The translations under genes and the position numbers were made by a program. A stretch of 64,000 bases of DNA, taken from NCBI RefSeq assembly GCF_052324685.1, contig NC_135223.1, forward strand, positions 10,254,883 through 10,318,882, in the 5' to 3' direction. This stretch comes from Brachyhypopomus gauderio (Eukaryota; Chordata; Actinopteri; Gymnotiformes; Hypopomidae). Below the pieces are notes generated by a model, which did not search any database, was not told where the DNA came from, and saw only the letters and a list, made by a program, of their open reading frames with translations. Shown in pieces: positions 26,072 through 36,800 of the stretch (positions are counted from its first letter, which is position 1; every line of letters starts with the position of its first letter).

Positions 26072-29000
26072 ATGGATGGAGCGGTGTTGTGCGTAGTGGG
26101 AGCAGCACTGCTACTATTACTGTGGATGCTCGTCATCCATCTTTTGGGGAAATGTTACAGACAAACCAGTACGGACGGCAAGACAAACAGCCAATCCAAA
26201 GGTAAGGACATCTCTTGGTTAAATTTTGGCAGGCCGTTACTTCATATTTTGCTGACCACTTGGATCAGTTATTGGGAGGAACATAATGGTACCCACAGTA
26301 ATGAATGTGAAGAGTCTCCAAACTTATTGTGTCTAAGTTTTTACATAGGCAAGGTTTCTTTATTAGTGATTGTGGTATGATTCCAGGCAGGGGCGCAGAT
26401 GGCACTGGGGACGGGGGGGACATGTCCCCTCCAGATTTATATTGACCCCATCCGAAATCTAGCATCTACAAGCATAAACGTATATATTGTACAGCTTGGT
26501 CCCCCTCACTTCAGAATTTACATCTGCGCCGATGATTCCAGGCACTCATCAAATGAATAAAAATTGAAATTATACAATGCAATATCCAGAGACTATTAAA
26601 TAAAGACTATTGTCATTCCCCAAAATTCTGACTTTTTTTTTTTATTAATTAGTATTTTTTCCATCAGTGCTACAGGGAGTTGTACATGAACCCACTGTTC
26701 CCCACTTCAGGAACCTCCCTGCTCCTCCTCCATGATCAACTGCTCCTCATTATCTAATACACCCCGTGTAAACATGTTAATTAGCTGACGAGGGACGTTG
26801 GTGTTAGGAGGCAGAAGACACTGAAACACCAGGCCTTAGACGCTCTGCATTAGATCACACTTAGCGTCAGTTTGTCAATTGTACAGGTCTGACCACAACT
26901 GCCTCTTATGTCCGTGAAATAAGCTTTCTCTCTTCCCATTTGTGTAGCTCTCCTTCCCAAACCTCCTTCCCTCTCTCAGCTGTTCCCGTTCTGTGTCTCC
27001 CCCTCTCTCCCTGGACCTCCATCTCTCCCCCTCCTGGGGAACATGTTCGAGCTGACCCGAGATCACCTCCCTCTGCACCTGACGGCACTGGCACGCCGCT
27101 ATGGAAACATCTACCGCCTCTACTGCGGCAACACCAGTTAACTCCTCAGATTTTCTCAACTTCATATCAAATTCTAATCCTTAAACACTTGCATCTCACC
27201 ATAGGAATCAATAACTGAAATGTAAAAATGTTCCAGTCACAACACACCATTATATTTATCTACCATACAGCCATGGTGATTCTGAGCAGCAGTGAGATCA
27301 TTCGTGAAGCCCTGGTCAAAAAATGGTCAGATTTTGCAGGAAGACCTCATTCATACACTGGTAATGTTGCTCCTGTCACTGGTCACATGGACAGCTAATG
27401 CTGTCACTACTGCTAAGTGAATTCTTCCCTTCCATTGTGTACACCACCAACTTGTCCCTACCAGGTGATAAGGTGTCGGCTGGAGGCCTGTCTATCTCTC
27501 TAGGTGACTACAGTGAGGACTGGAAGGCCCATCGGCGCCTGGTCCATAGTGCTTTGCAGCGCTGTACTGCAGATTCCCTTCATTCTGTTATAGAAAAACA
27601 AGCACTACATCTCAAGAAGGTAAACACACGCAAATCAGATTCGGACCCACTAATGTGATTTGACTGTATAAACACAGCCAAACTGTTTTTTTTTCGGTCT
27701 CTGACAGGTGTTGCTGAACTACAATGAGAAAGCAGTGGATCTTTCTGAAGACTTCACCGTAGCGGCTAGCAACGTCATCACCACGCTGGCCTTCGGGAAA
27801 TCCGTTAGTGGCGCTCGTCTGCGCGTCTGCATGTCGATCGACACTTTTACGTCAGAGGGAGTGACGGCCCGTGTGACGGTGTTTTACACTTCTCCACCCG
27901 CCTCTCTCTTTCTCTGCTAGTATGACAAGAGTTCGGCGGAGCTGCAGGAGCTACACGGCTGTCTGAACGAGATCGTGGCTCTGTGGGGCTCACCCTGGAT
28001 CTCGGCCCTCGACTCTTTCCCCCTGCTCAGGGTAACCAAGCACTGAATCACTCAACCTTCCCCCTTAGCTCATCTGCTTTTACTCTCTCATCCACACCTT
28101 TGTCCATGCAGTGGTTGCCAAATCCTCCCTTTTCCCGTCTCATGAAAGAGGTGGCTAGACGGGATGAGATCATCAGAAGCCACCTGGAGGAGTTTAAGGT
28201 GCAAACTGCGTGCATATATGAGGGTGTTGTGGGTAAAGCAACCAGCAGGTGGTTCTATCAGCCTGTGAAATGAAGCCCTGACGCCCTGTCTCTGCCGTTC
28301 CAACAGGAAGGACGCAGTAGAGAAGGTGGAGTCCTCACAGCTTCACTTCTACAGTGTCTTGAATCGCCAGAAGGACCAGCACAGAAGATGGTTTGTGGCT
28401 ATAAAATTAAACAAACTACAGCAATTAACTAGCCAGACCATTGAGTCACAACAATAACCTCTGATGATTATCTGACTGTACCTGTAAAGTCACCATACTG
28501 TTCAGACATACAAATAACTGATCTTGTATGGACTGTTTTGGTGTAGTGGAAAAGGCATACATTCTTAACAGGTTTTATTTTGATATATCTGCTCTGTCTT
28601 TCCTGGTTCTGGATGCCAGACCCCGACAGCTGTCCGTATGCACATGACTACGGTGGACCTGCTCATTGGAGGAACAGAGACTGCAGCCGCCTGGCTCAGC
28701 TGGGCCGTCGCCTTCCTCCTGCACAGGCCAGAGGTGCTGAGAGGAACTCACTCGAGCTGCGCTGACCGTTTACAGGCTCACGTTGTGCTCGGGCAACTGC
28801 ACATCCAATGTTAACAGAGTAGCTCCGGCTTCAAATTTCTGCCAACAAAGCCACTCCACTATCCATTTGAACCTTCTAACCACGCCCCCCCCCCCCCCCC
28901 CTGCCAATCAGAAGCCTTTTCAGTGCAGCCAACCACAAACATCCACGAACGCCCGAGCACGGAGCGCACGCTGAAAGTTCCATCCTGCTCCTGCCAGCCC

Positions 29001-29791
29001 GGTTCCTTTGTTTCTGCTTCCCTCTCTTTCTCTCTGTTTTCATTGGTCCACCCCCCCCCCCCCCCCTCCCGCTCTGCAGGTCCAGGCTGGGGTGTACGAG
29101 GAGCTGGGGACCGTGTTGCAAGGGCAAGACCCACGTTACAGTGACAGACACAGGCTGCCCTATCTGTGTGCCGTGATCAACGAGGTGCTGAGGTTGAGGC
29201 CAGTTGCTCCGCTAGCCGTGCCGCACAAGGCCAAGCGGGACAGCAGGTAGTCTGTGGTAGAACGGACGGATGTGAAACGTTTGGCCTTCCAAGCGAGTCA
29301 TTGCTCATGGTGATCATGTGAGGTGTCACTTTCTTCGCAGCATTGCAGGTTATTTCATCCCGAAGAACGCGGTGATTATCCCTAATTTATTTGGAGCCCA
29401 TCACGATCCACAGGTTTGGAGTGATCCATACAGCTTCAAACCAGGTAGTGAGGTGGTTAATCGCCCATCCCATGCCAGTTGGAATTCCCTGAGAAAGATA
29501 TTGCCCCGTGTTCAGTATCGTTGATGGGGCATCTGCTTTCTTTCAGAGCGCTTTTTGGAGGGAGGTGGGGGTTCTCTCCGGGCCCTGATGCCTTTTGGAG
29601 GGGGTGCACGGCTGTGTATCGGGGAATCTGTGGCCAAAATGGAGATCTTCTTGTTCACAGCCTACCTGCTACGAGACTTCCAGTTCATGCCAGCCAGCCA
29701 AGAGGAGCCTCTCCCTGACCTGCGTGGGGTGGCCAGCGTGGTGTTAAAGGCCCGCCCTTACAGAGTCATAGCCCGTCCTAGAGCCAAGTGA
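26072..29791 (+). CDS. cyp21a2: Steroid 21-hydroxylase, cytochrome P450 family 21 (12 exons, 523 residues)
   Basis: ER-membrane P450 that 21-hydroxylates progesterone and 17-hydroxyprogesterone in the cortisol pathway, with electrons from P450 reductase. Exons: 26072-26201, 26948-27136, 27271-27360, 27465-27619, 27708-27803, 27921-28031, 28112-28198, 28307-28390, 28620-28733, 29080-29246, 29341-29444, 29547-29791. Visible features: N-terminal membrane anchor ([14 protein letters not shown]), proline-rich hinge, the family-specific block [14 protein letters not shown]-helix [12 protein letters not shown], ExxR helix EVLRLRP, ERF motif, and heme loop [11 protein letters not shown] with its Cys ligand. 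The block around [10 protein letters not shown] and synteny with C4 point to CYP21 rather than CYP17. Human CYP21A2 has about 495 residues and 10 exons. No frameshift or stop is seen, so this is a functional-looking copy rather than a pseudogene. Confidence 0.93.
26390..26531. mobile_element. 142-bp MITE-like insertion with a 13-bp target duplication
   Basis: Perfect direct repeats atgattccaggca at 26377-26389 and 26532-26544 flank the element. Its ends are inverted near-copies: ggGGCGCAGATG on the left and CATCTGCGCCg on the right. It lies in cyp21a2 intron 1 and has no coding capacity. Confidence 0.75.
28884..29067 (+). repeat. Two poly-C tracts in the cyp21a2 intron before exon 10
   Basis: Runs of about 17 C (28884-28901) and 16 C (29050-29066) lie in the same intron. 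The second is part of the acceptor region for the exon at 29080 (cccctcccgctctgcag). Confidence 0.85.
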
Positions 29792-30047
29792 AGGCAATAG
29801 TGGCAATAGGATGTTGCCAGAGGGTGTATTGGTCAGAGGTTAGAATGAACGACAGCATTTGCTCTATTGAACACATATCCATGCTTGAACTTTGTCTCCT
29901 TTTACAGGAAATTGTTGTTTTGGTACTTAGCAAAGCTTCAAAGTTTGTTTGTTTGTTTGTTTTGCAATTATTAAGATTTTACTGTGTCAAAGGGTTACTA
30001 TTGTGTCCACAAAGGAGAAATGATGTTGAATTTTGTTGTATGTATAA

Positions 30048-30057
30048 AATAAATAAA
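30048..30057 (+). terminator. cyp21a2 polyadenylation signals
   Basis: Two overlapping AATAAA hexamers about 260 bases after the stop codon, followed by T-rich sequence. Confidence 0.6.
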
Positions 30058-30199
30058 ATATTAAAAATATGCACGCTATTTCTTGTTATGTTTCTTAATT
30101 TTTCAGTCATATAAACGTAGAATACCGAGACAGTTGCTACAAAGAAAAAATAAATAAACGTGTGATACTGCTCCCAGCCACAAGATGTCAATGTACATT

Positions 30200-30270
30200 T
30201 AAGCACTGCGCGATTTGATATTCTAGCGGTACGTAGAGCGTAGAATGATAGTCGTAGTTACAGACTGATG
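30200..30270 (+). other. Probable 5' untranslated exon of the next gene
   Basis: A strong donor, actgatg|gtaagt, ends at 30270, about 200 bases after the cyp21a2 polyA site. The matching acceptor ttttag lies at 30854, eight bases before the ATG of the membrane-protein gene. Start of the exon is a guess. The intron 30271-30854 holds no other feature. Confidence 0.5.
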
Positions 30271-30861
30271 GTAAGTTAAAAGTCAATAACATATCAGTAA
30301 TTTATGTAGGAATAAATCCAGAAATCCATTTTTTTCAAGAATTGCAAACGTCAAATAAGACTCCAAGCCAAAATTGAAACTTAGTTTAACACGTTAGTAA
30401 GAATTGTTTGGTACTCTCGTGCATCAGTTAACAAGTTTAGACAGTTAGCTAGCTAACTAAATATTCGTTGTTGTGGATATGAGTGTTTGTGTTTATCTTA
30501 ATTTAGCGAATGTAACGCATTTTTTGAATGCCGCTATCGTTAGTCTAATATCAAGGACGAGTTGGCTAGCCTGCTTATTGTTAGCGTTAGCTAGTTAGAG
30601 GACCATTTGCCATTCTTTCTACTTGTTTTTGTTACGCTTCAATAAATCATCCTTCAAATACCTGTAGATAAAGTAATAATAATAATAATACGATGTCACA
30701 GTCATCAAACCTTTTAAACCTGCTTACATAATTGCTGAATTTTTTACTGTATTAAAGAGTAATGTGCCTAAGTAAACTGATTGGTGAATCTAGTGTCGAG
30801 TGTAACGTCGGTGTGTTTGGTTTATCATTGACACAACCGCCACTTCATTTTTAGGGCACTG

Positions 30862-31618
30862 ATGGACATATTGCAAGAATTAGTCACGGTGTCTGCAAAC
30901 GTACTCCAGTCACTCTTTTCTCTGCACGCTGCTGTTCACCTATTCAAGGTAAAATGCACTCAATTCTAGTTGTAGTAGCTTCTCTTACTCTAAGATAAAC
31001 ACAAGTTATACAGGGCCTGTTTTGCTTGCCGTTGCAGTGATTAGCTTTAATAATGTCATGCTGGTCATCTCGCCTCCCTCTCTGTTGCAGGACCACAGAG
31101 CTCCATCAGTGGGTTTCTTCCTCATTGCTTGCTCATCTGCTCTAGCAGTCCTACCCCTCCCCGGCCCGGCTCTCAGCCCAGCTCGGAGAGATCTGGAATG
31201 GGTGGGTGATGTCCTGTGCCCCGTCCTGTGCGCCTTCGACTTCTTGTGGCTCAGTGAAGACTTCTCCACCGCCCACATACTTCTGATTGGCTCCACCCTG
31301 ATCCCGATGCTTGCCGATTGGTTCTCAGTGGATGGACTGGTGATCATGTGCCGCTGCGTGGCACTGTCAGCCCTCTCGTGTTCGTTGACGGTGTGCCTGT
31401 TTGCAGGTAACACAGCTGGGATGGTGGGGAGTGTGGCCCTCAGCCTACCTGCCCTTCTGGCCCCCAGGGACAGAGGAGGCACCATGGGCTCTGTGATATC
31501 CACACAGGCTACTGGGAGGATACTGCACTGGATCCTGAAGGCCACCATGTCTGTCGGGTGTTGGATGACACGGAGGGCTCTTGATAAATTCCTCCAGGAC
31601 CTGAAAGGCTGGAACTAA
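30862..31618 (+). CDS. tmem276: Small multipass membrane protein, probably TMEM276
   Basis: Two coding exons, 30862-30948 and 31091-31618, give 204 residues; the donor aag|gtaaaa and acceptor ttgcag join in frame. It begins MDILQELVTVSANVLQ and has four to six hydrophobic segments, for example VGFFLIACSSALAVLPL, LCPVLCAFDFLWL and HILLIGSTLIPMLADWF, with a basic C-terminal tail. There is no signal peptide beyond the first segment and no enzymatic motif. The name is an inference: size, topology and position beside kifc2 fit TMEM276, which in human also neighbours KIFC2. Function unknown. The unspliced frame from 31022 is only the intron read through. Confidence 0.6.
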
Positions 31619-32513
31619 ACTGCATGGTCTACCTCAAACGGGCAAACCCTACATGAGCAAGGGCTTTTTACCACCAAGAGTACTAGAAGTGTTTACTAAA
31701 TCCTGCATTTTGTGTGGTACGTTTAGTTACTGCTGAAATATAGGGAGCACCTGAGTGCATACAGCATACAAACTGTATGTAAGCATGCAATTCAACAAAT
31801 GCTTCCTGACTAAACAAGGCAGTCGATGTATCCCGTGAAGGGTTATAAATCCTGCTTTACTATAATGGTCATAGCCTCCAGGACTCATCAGCCCTGAGAG
31901 AGAAGGACCCTCCAAGGCTTTGGATGCCATCATCTGTGTCTTGTCAAACACGCAACCCCAGCACTGTGAAAAGTTTCAAAAGCACTCCGTGCCTTACTGA
32001 CTGGTATAGGTGTCACGTGGATAAGTGTTAGCCTGCCCTCGTCCCACTGGTGATGTGACTTCTGTGTACAAATGGCACGTGCAGCAGTTCAATTCAGTAT
32101 CCAACTGGTATGGATGGTGTGTCCATTAATTGTGACGTGTATTCACTTTAGGGTTTATTTTTTGTTTGTTTGTTTTTTGGAAGGGGCGTGTGGGGTGGGG
32201 AGATTGCATTTGGAGCCTCCTGGTGGTTTACCGTGGTAGTGTCACTACTGAAAATCATACTACCACAGTGCAGAGGGTCTGTCAGGTTCTGTGTGATCTT
32301 GTTCGTTAGACTTTGAGCTGTAATCTGGAACTGAAAGCAACTTAAATATGTTTATTATTGTTTGTTATGATTAATTTTAACAAATTAATTAGAATATTAC
32401 TATTGCCTGACAGACCTGGAAATTTAGCTGATGAAAAGGTGTTTAAATATAAGAAATTCTAACCAGTAAAATGGTCTTGTTGAAGGCTTGCATTTTGCCA
32501 GTAACATTGTGAC

Positions 32514-32519
32514 AATAAA
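32514..32519 (+). terminator. Candidate polyadenylation signal of the TMEM276-like gene
   Basis: AATAAA about 900 bases after the stop codon, followed by a C/T-rich tail. The interval 31619-32513 is taken as 3' UTR; it holds no ORF worth noting. Confidence 0.5.
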
Positions 32520-33249
32520 CCTTCATCACCACATCACACTCCTCAGTGCACGTTCTTCATTCTTGAGCCTGAGCTGCCAGTGTGAGTGACTTCCAGCACT
32601 GTCCTGGTCACTGCCCACATACACATTGGTTCTGTTTCTTCTCTCATCAAGTAAGTTCTGCATACAGATGAGTGGATGGTGTGGAGGTACAGGTCTTGTG
32701 AGGGCTGTCAACTGCTCCTGTAGCCTCAGGTCTTTGACATCATCACCCCAGCAGACACTTTCATTAATGTCCTGCCTGGCAAAGGCTTCAAGTTAATCAA
32801 TTGCTTCATTTACATCCAATGGAGGTGACATGATTAATTACACAGGCTCGTCTTCATTGGATTGCTGGAGTCTGGATCCGAGCTGTGCGTCTACGGTGGT
32901 TAGCCGTTGTTTTGATCATCCACTATGCTCTGAACCAGAATTCAATTACATTTATGAATTCAGCTGTGACATACACAGGGTCAGATGGGTTACATTTTCT
33001 TCTGTGCAGGAGATATTAGCAAGAGACTAAAAGGAGAATATCAGAGGAAGAGTGACCGTGTTAAACACTAATGAGAGTCTGGATTATGTCAGCACAGACA
33101 GCATGACATCAGCTGTGTCTGGTCATAAGTCACTGTACATTATTGTGCCAGAACACTCCCCTAATGTGGTAAAAGCGCTTGTTGTACAAAAAAAAAAAAA
33201 CAGTGCGGAGAGGTGAGTCCTTTTGCACTCATTTCAAAGCCTTTCCTCC

Positions 33250-33571
33250 AATCACAGTCCTCGCTGCTGTGCATGCATCCTCTGCGCTCCCGTCCTGCTG
33301 AGAGCGGAGCACCAACCAGCAGGCAGCCGAGCCCTCCGCAGAGCCCCGCGGCAGCGCACGGAGCGCGCTCACTGCAGCTGCCGTCGGAAGGAGAGGGAGC
33401 AGGAGAGGGAGGAGCAGAGCGAGGCGGGAGGCGCGTCAGCCAGCGGAGCGGTCTGCAGTCCGTCCGCGGAAGCCGGACGCGTTCTGGGAAGCGACGGCAT
33501 GTAGAGCGGGACGACAGCGCTGGTGGATGTAGGAGAGAGGAGTGCGGCGGGAAACACAGCCAGCCGTAAGG
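33250..33571 (+). promoter_or_regulatory. GC/CpG-rich promoter and 5' leader of kifc2
   Basis: A CpG-rich block, open in several frames but without a recognisable protein, ends at the donor gtaag|ggtaagacc near 33571. It is followed by an intron with a (GT)n repeat (33799-33820) and then by the exon with the KIFC2 start codon. It is read as promoter plus untranslated first exon. The preceding 32520-33249 shows no gene. Confidence 0.5.
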
Positions 33572-33891
33572 GTAAGACCACGAGCAACGCCTGCAGGCTG
33601 CAGATGTCTCCTTCACTTGGCTCTCCCTGTAATGAAAGGATGAAGAGGAACGATGAATGACCTTTGGAGCAGGAACTCCAGAATGACCTTAGCAGGCTGG
33701 TGGTGCCGGACAGGATTAGGGGTTTGTTAGCATTCAGCTTGAATAATGTGGATGCAGTGGAATGGTGGATACTTAGTTCTGGCTGTGTGTGCGCGCGCGT
33801 GTGTGTGTGTGTGTGTGTGTGAACAGTGTGAGCAGAGCAGGGGTGTGTGTGATTCCACGACTGTCCTGGAGTAAAGGGCACGAGCGTAGAG

Positions 33892-36800
33892 ATGTACGCC
33901 TTCTACTCGCTGCTGGTCTACATCTTCTACACCGTCTTCAAGAAGGAGGAGGAGGCTGTGCGTGAGGAGGCGTGTGGGGTCTCCCCCGAGGTGTGTTTGC
34001 ATATCAGAACACACACACACACACGTCTACTGCTTCTGTGTTTAGATTTGCATTAGTGACTCCTAGAATGAGAGACGTGTTCGGTGTAAAGGCTATTTTC
34101 CCATGTGATGATCCATTAACTGCTTCCGTCATGCTCAGAAGCCAACCAGTTTAATCTGTGCTAGCTCTTCTTCAGATGGGCAGCAGAAGGAATGACAGCT
34201 TCCTGTATTTGAGCAGCTACTGAAGGCTGTGCATGTCCTGAGCAGACTGTAGTTAACAGCAACGATGGTAGTGTCATACATCACATTCTTTCACATCTGT
34301 ACCCCCATGGTATATCCTAGGAGCCTGGCCATGTTTCCATGGAAACAAGGAGTGAGCGGGAAGGTGGCCACACCTCCAGGTTGGGGGAGAGGGAGTGTGA
34401 CGTAGTCAGCGACACATGTAAGATCTCCAATACTGCTGACTTCACTATGAGCGAACAGCTGTGTCCAATTATCATCAGAATTAGAATGAATCACGTAATT
34501 CATCATCACCCAGTCATGATGGGTCTCCTCTTCCTCAGCCAGCAGCAGTAGCGACAGCGATGGGCCGTCTCTCAGCGACGAGGATGATGATGATGTTAAT
34601 GATGCCCGCGCAATGCCTGCCGTGACCCCACTGGGGGCATTCCTCTCCTTCAAGCAGGAAACGGAGAGGAAGAGAGCCTCCGGCGGCCATCACGAGGCAG
34701 GCGAGAAGGTGAACAATACATACTTAATACCATCTTCCATGACCCACAACTGAACCTGCCTTAAAGCCAAACCTCTGCAGGTGCAGATTACTGACGGTCG
34801 GGGTCATAACGTCTCTCGGCCACTGACCGTTAAAGCCTTACTGTTGCCCCCCCAGGTGGCTGAGTCTCCACTGGTGGCGGTGATGTCGCACCTGCTCAGC
34901 TTCCTGGAGCAGTACTCGCACCTCCAGCACCTCCAGAAGCAGGCGTCCCGTTACCGCGCGCAGCTGCACCTCCACCGCGCCCGCCACCGCCGCAAGATGA
35001 AGGCCCTGCGCTCCTCCTACCGCCAGCGCCTCCGGGACAAGGCCGGCGTGATCGGCAGCCTGGAGGAGGCCGTGGCGCTGCAGCAGGGCCCCTCCCCCGA
35101 CGGCCACGGTGAGCGCATTTCACCGGGAACACCCGATCAAACCCGTCAGCTAGCTGCCGAGCTCTTGCTCAGCTACAATAGCCACATTAGGACTGGACGG
35201 ACGTTAAACTGTAGGGCGGTGAGGTCCTCTCGCGAGCGGACGCTGCCAGCCCTGTTTTAGGTGATCGCCTCTCTTGGTTACTTTGTCCAGTTTAATCTTA
35301 ATTCTAATAAGAGTCTTGAGGGCAACTTTGGGGAGTTGCTGCTTGTGCACACGGACTACCACCATTGGTGCATTGTGAGCAGTAGAGAAGGTCTGGGCAG
35401 ATGGTGAGTTCAAATAAAAAAAAAGGCTGCGATGCACACACGGTCCCTGAGAGAATATCCTTCACTACTGACACCATCCGTCATGGAATAACCTTCACTA
35501 CTGACACCATCCATCAGGGAATATCCTTCACTACAGACACCATCCATCAGGGAATATCCTTCACTACAGACACCATCCGTCAGAGAATATCCTTCTCTAC
35601 AGACACCATTCATCAGGGAATATCCTTCACTACAGACACCATCCGTCAGAGAATATCCTTCACTACAGACACCATCCGTCAGAGAATATCCTTCACTACA
35701 GACACCATCCGTCAGAGAATATCCTTCACTACAGACACCATTCATCAGGGAATATCCTTCACTACAGACACCATCCGTCATGGAATATCCTTCACTACAG
35801 ACACCATCTGTCAAAGAATATCCTTCACTACAGACACCCTCCATCAGAGAATATCCTTCACTACAGACACCATCCATCAGAGAATATCCTTCACTACTGA
35901 CACCATCCATCAGGGATTGTCGTTCACTACTGACACCATCCTTCATGGAATATCCTTCACTACAGACACCATCCGTCAGAGAATATCCTTCACTACAGAC
36001 ACCATTCATCAGGGAATATCTTTCACTACAGACACCATCCGTCAGAGAATATCCTTCACTACAGACACCATTCATCAGGGAATATCCTTCACTACAGACA
36101 CCATCCGTCAGGGAATATCCTTCACTACAGACACCATCCGTCAGAGAATATCCTTCACTACAGACACCATCCGTCAGAGAATATCCTTCACTACAGACAC
36201 CATCCGTCAGAGAATATCCTTCACTACAGACACCATTCATCAGGGAATATCCTTCACTACAGACACCATCCGTCATGGAATATCCTTCACTACAGACACC
36301 ATCCGTCAGAGAATATCCTTCACTACAGACACCATTCATCAGAGAATATCCTTCACTACAGACACCATTCATCAGGGAATATCCTTCACTACAGACACCA
36401 TCCGTCATGGAATATCCTTCACTACAGACACCATCTGTCAAAGAATATCCTTCACTACAGACACCCTCCATCAGAGAATATCCTTCACTACAGACACCAT
36501 CCGTCAGAGAATATCCTTCACTACTGACACCATCCATCAGGGATTGTCGTTCACTACTGACACCATCCTTCATGGAATATCCTTCACTACAGACACCATC
36601 CGTCAGAGAATATCCTTCACTACAGACACCATTCATCAGGGAATATCTTTCACTACAGACACCATCCGTCAGAGAATATCCTTCACTACAGACACCATCC
36701 GTCAGAGAATATCCTTCACTACAGACACCATTCATCAGGGAATATCCTTCACTACAGACACCATCCGTCATGGAATAACCTTCACTACTGACACCATCCA

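Noticed and set aside
33213-33881. Open frames on both strands before kifc2
   Set aside because: They fall in the CpG-rich leader and promoter and have no family match; the KIFC2 N-terminus starts clearly at 33892.
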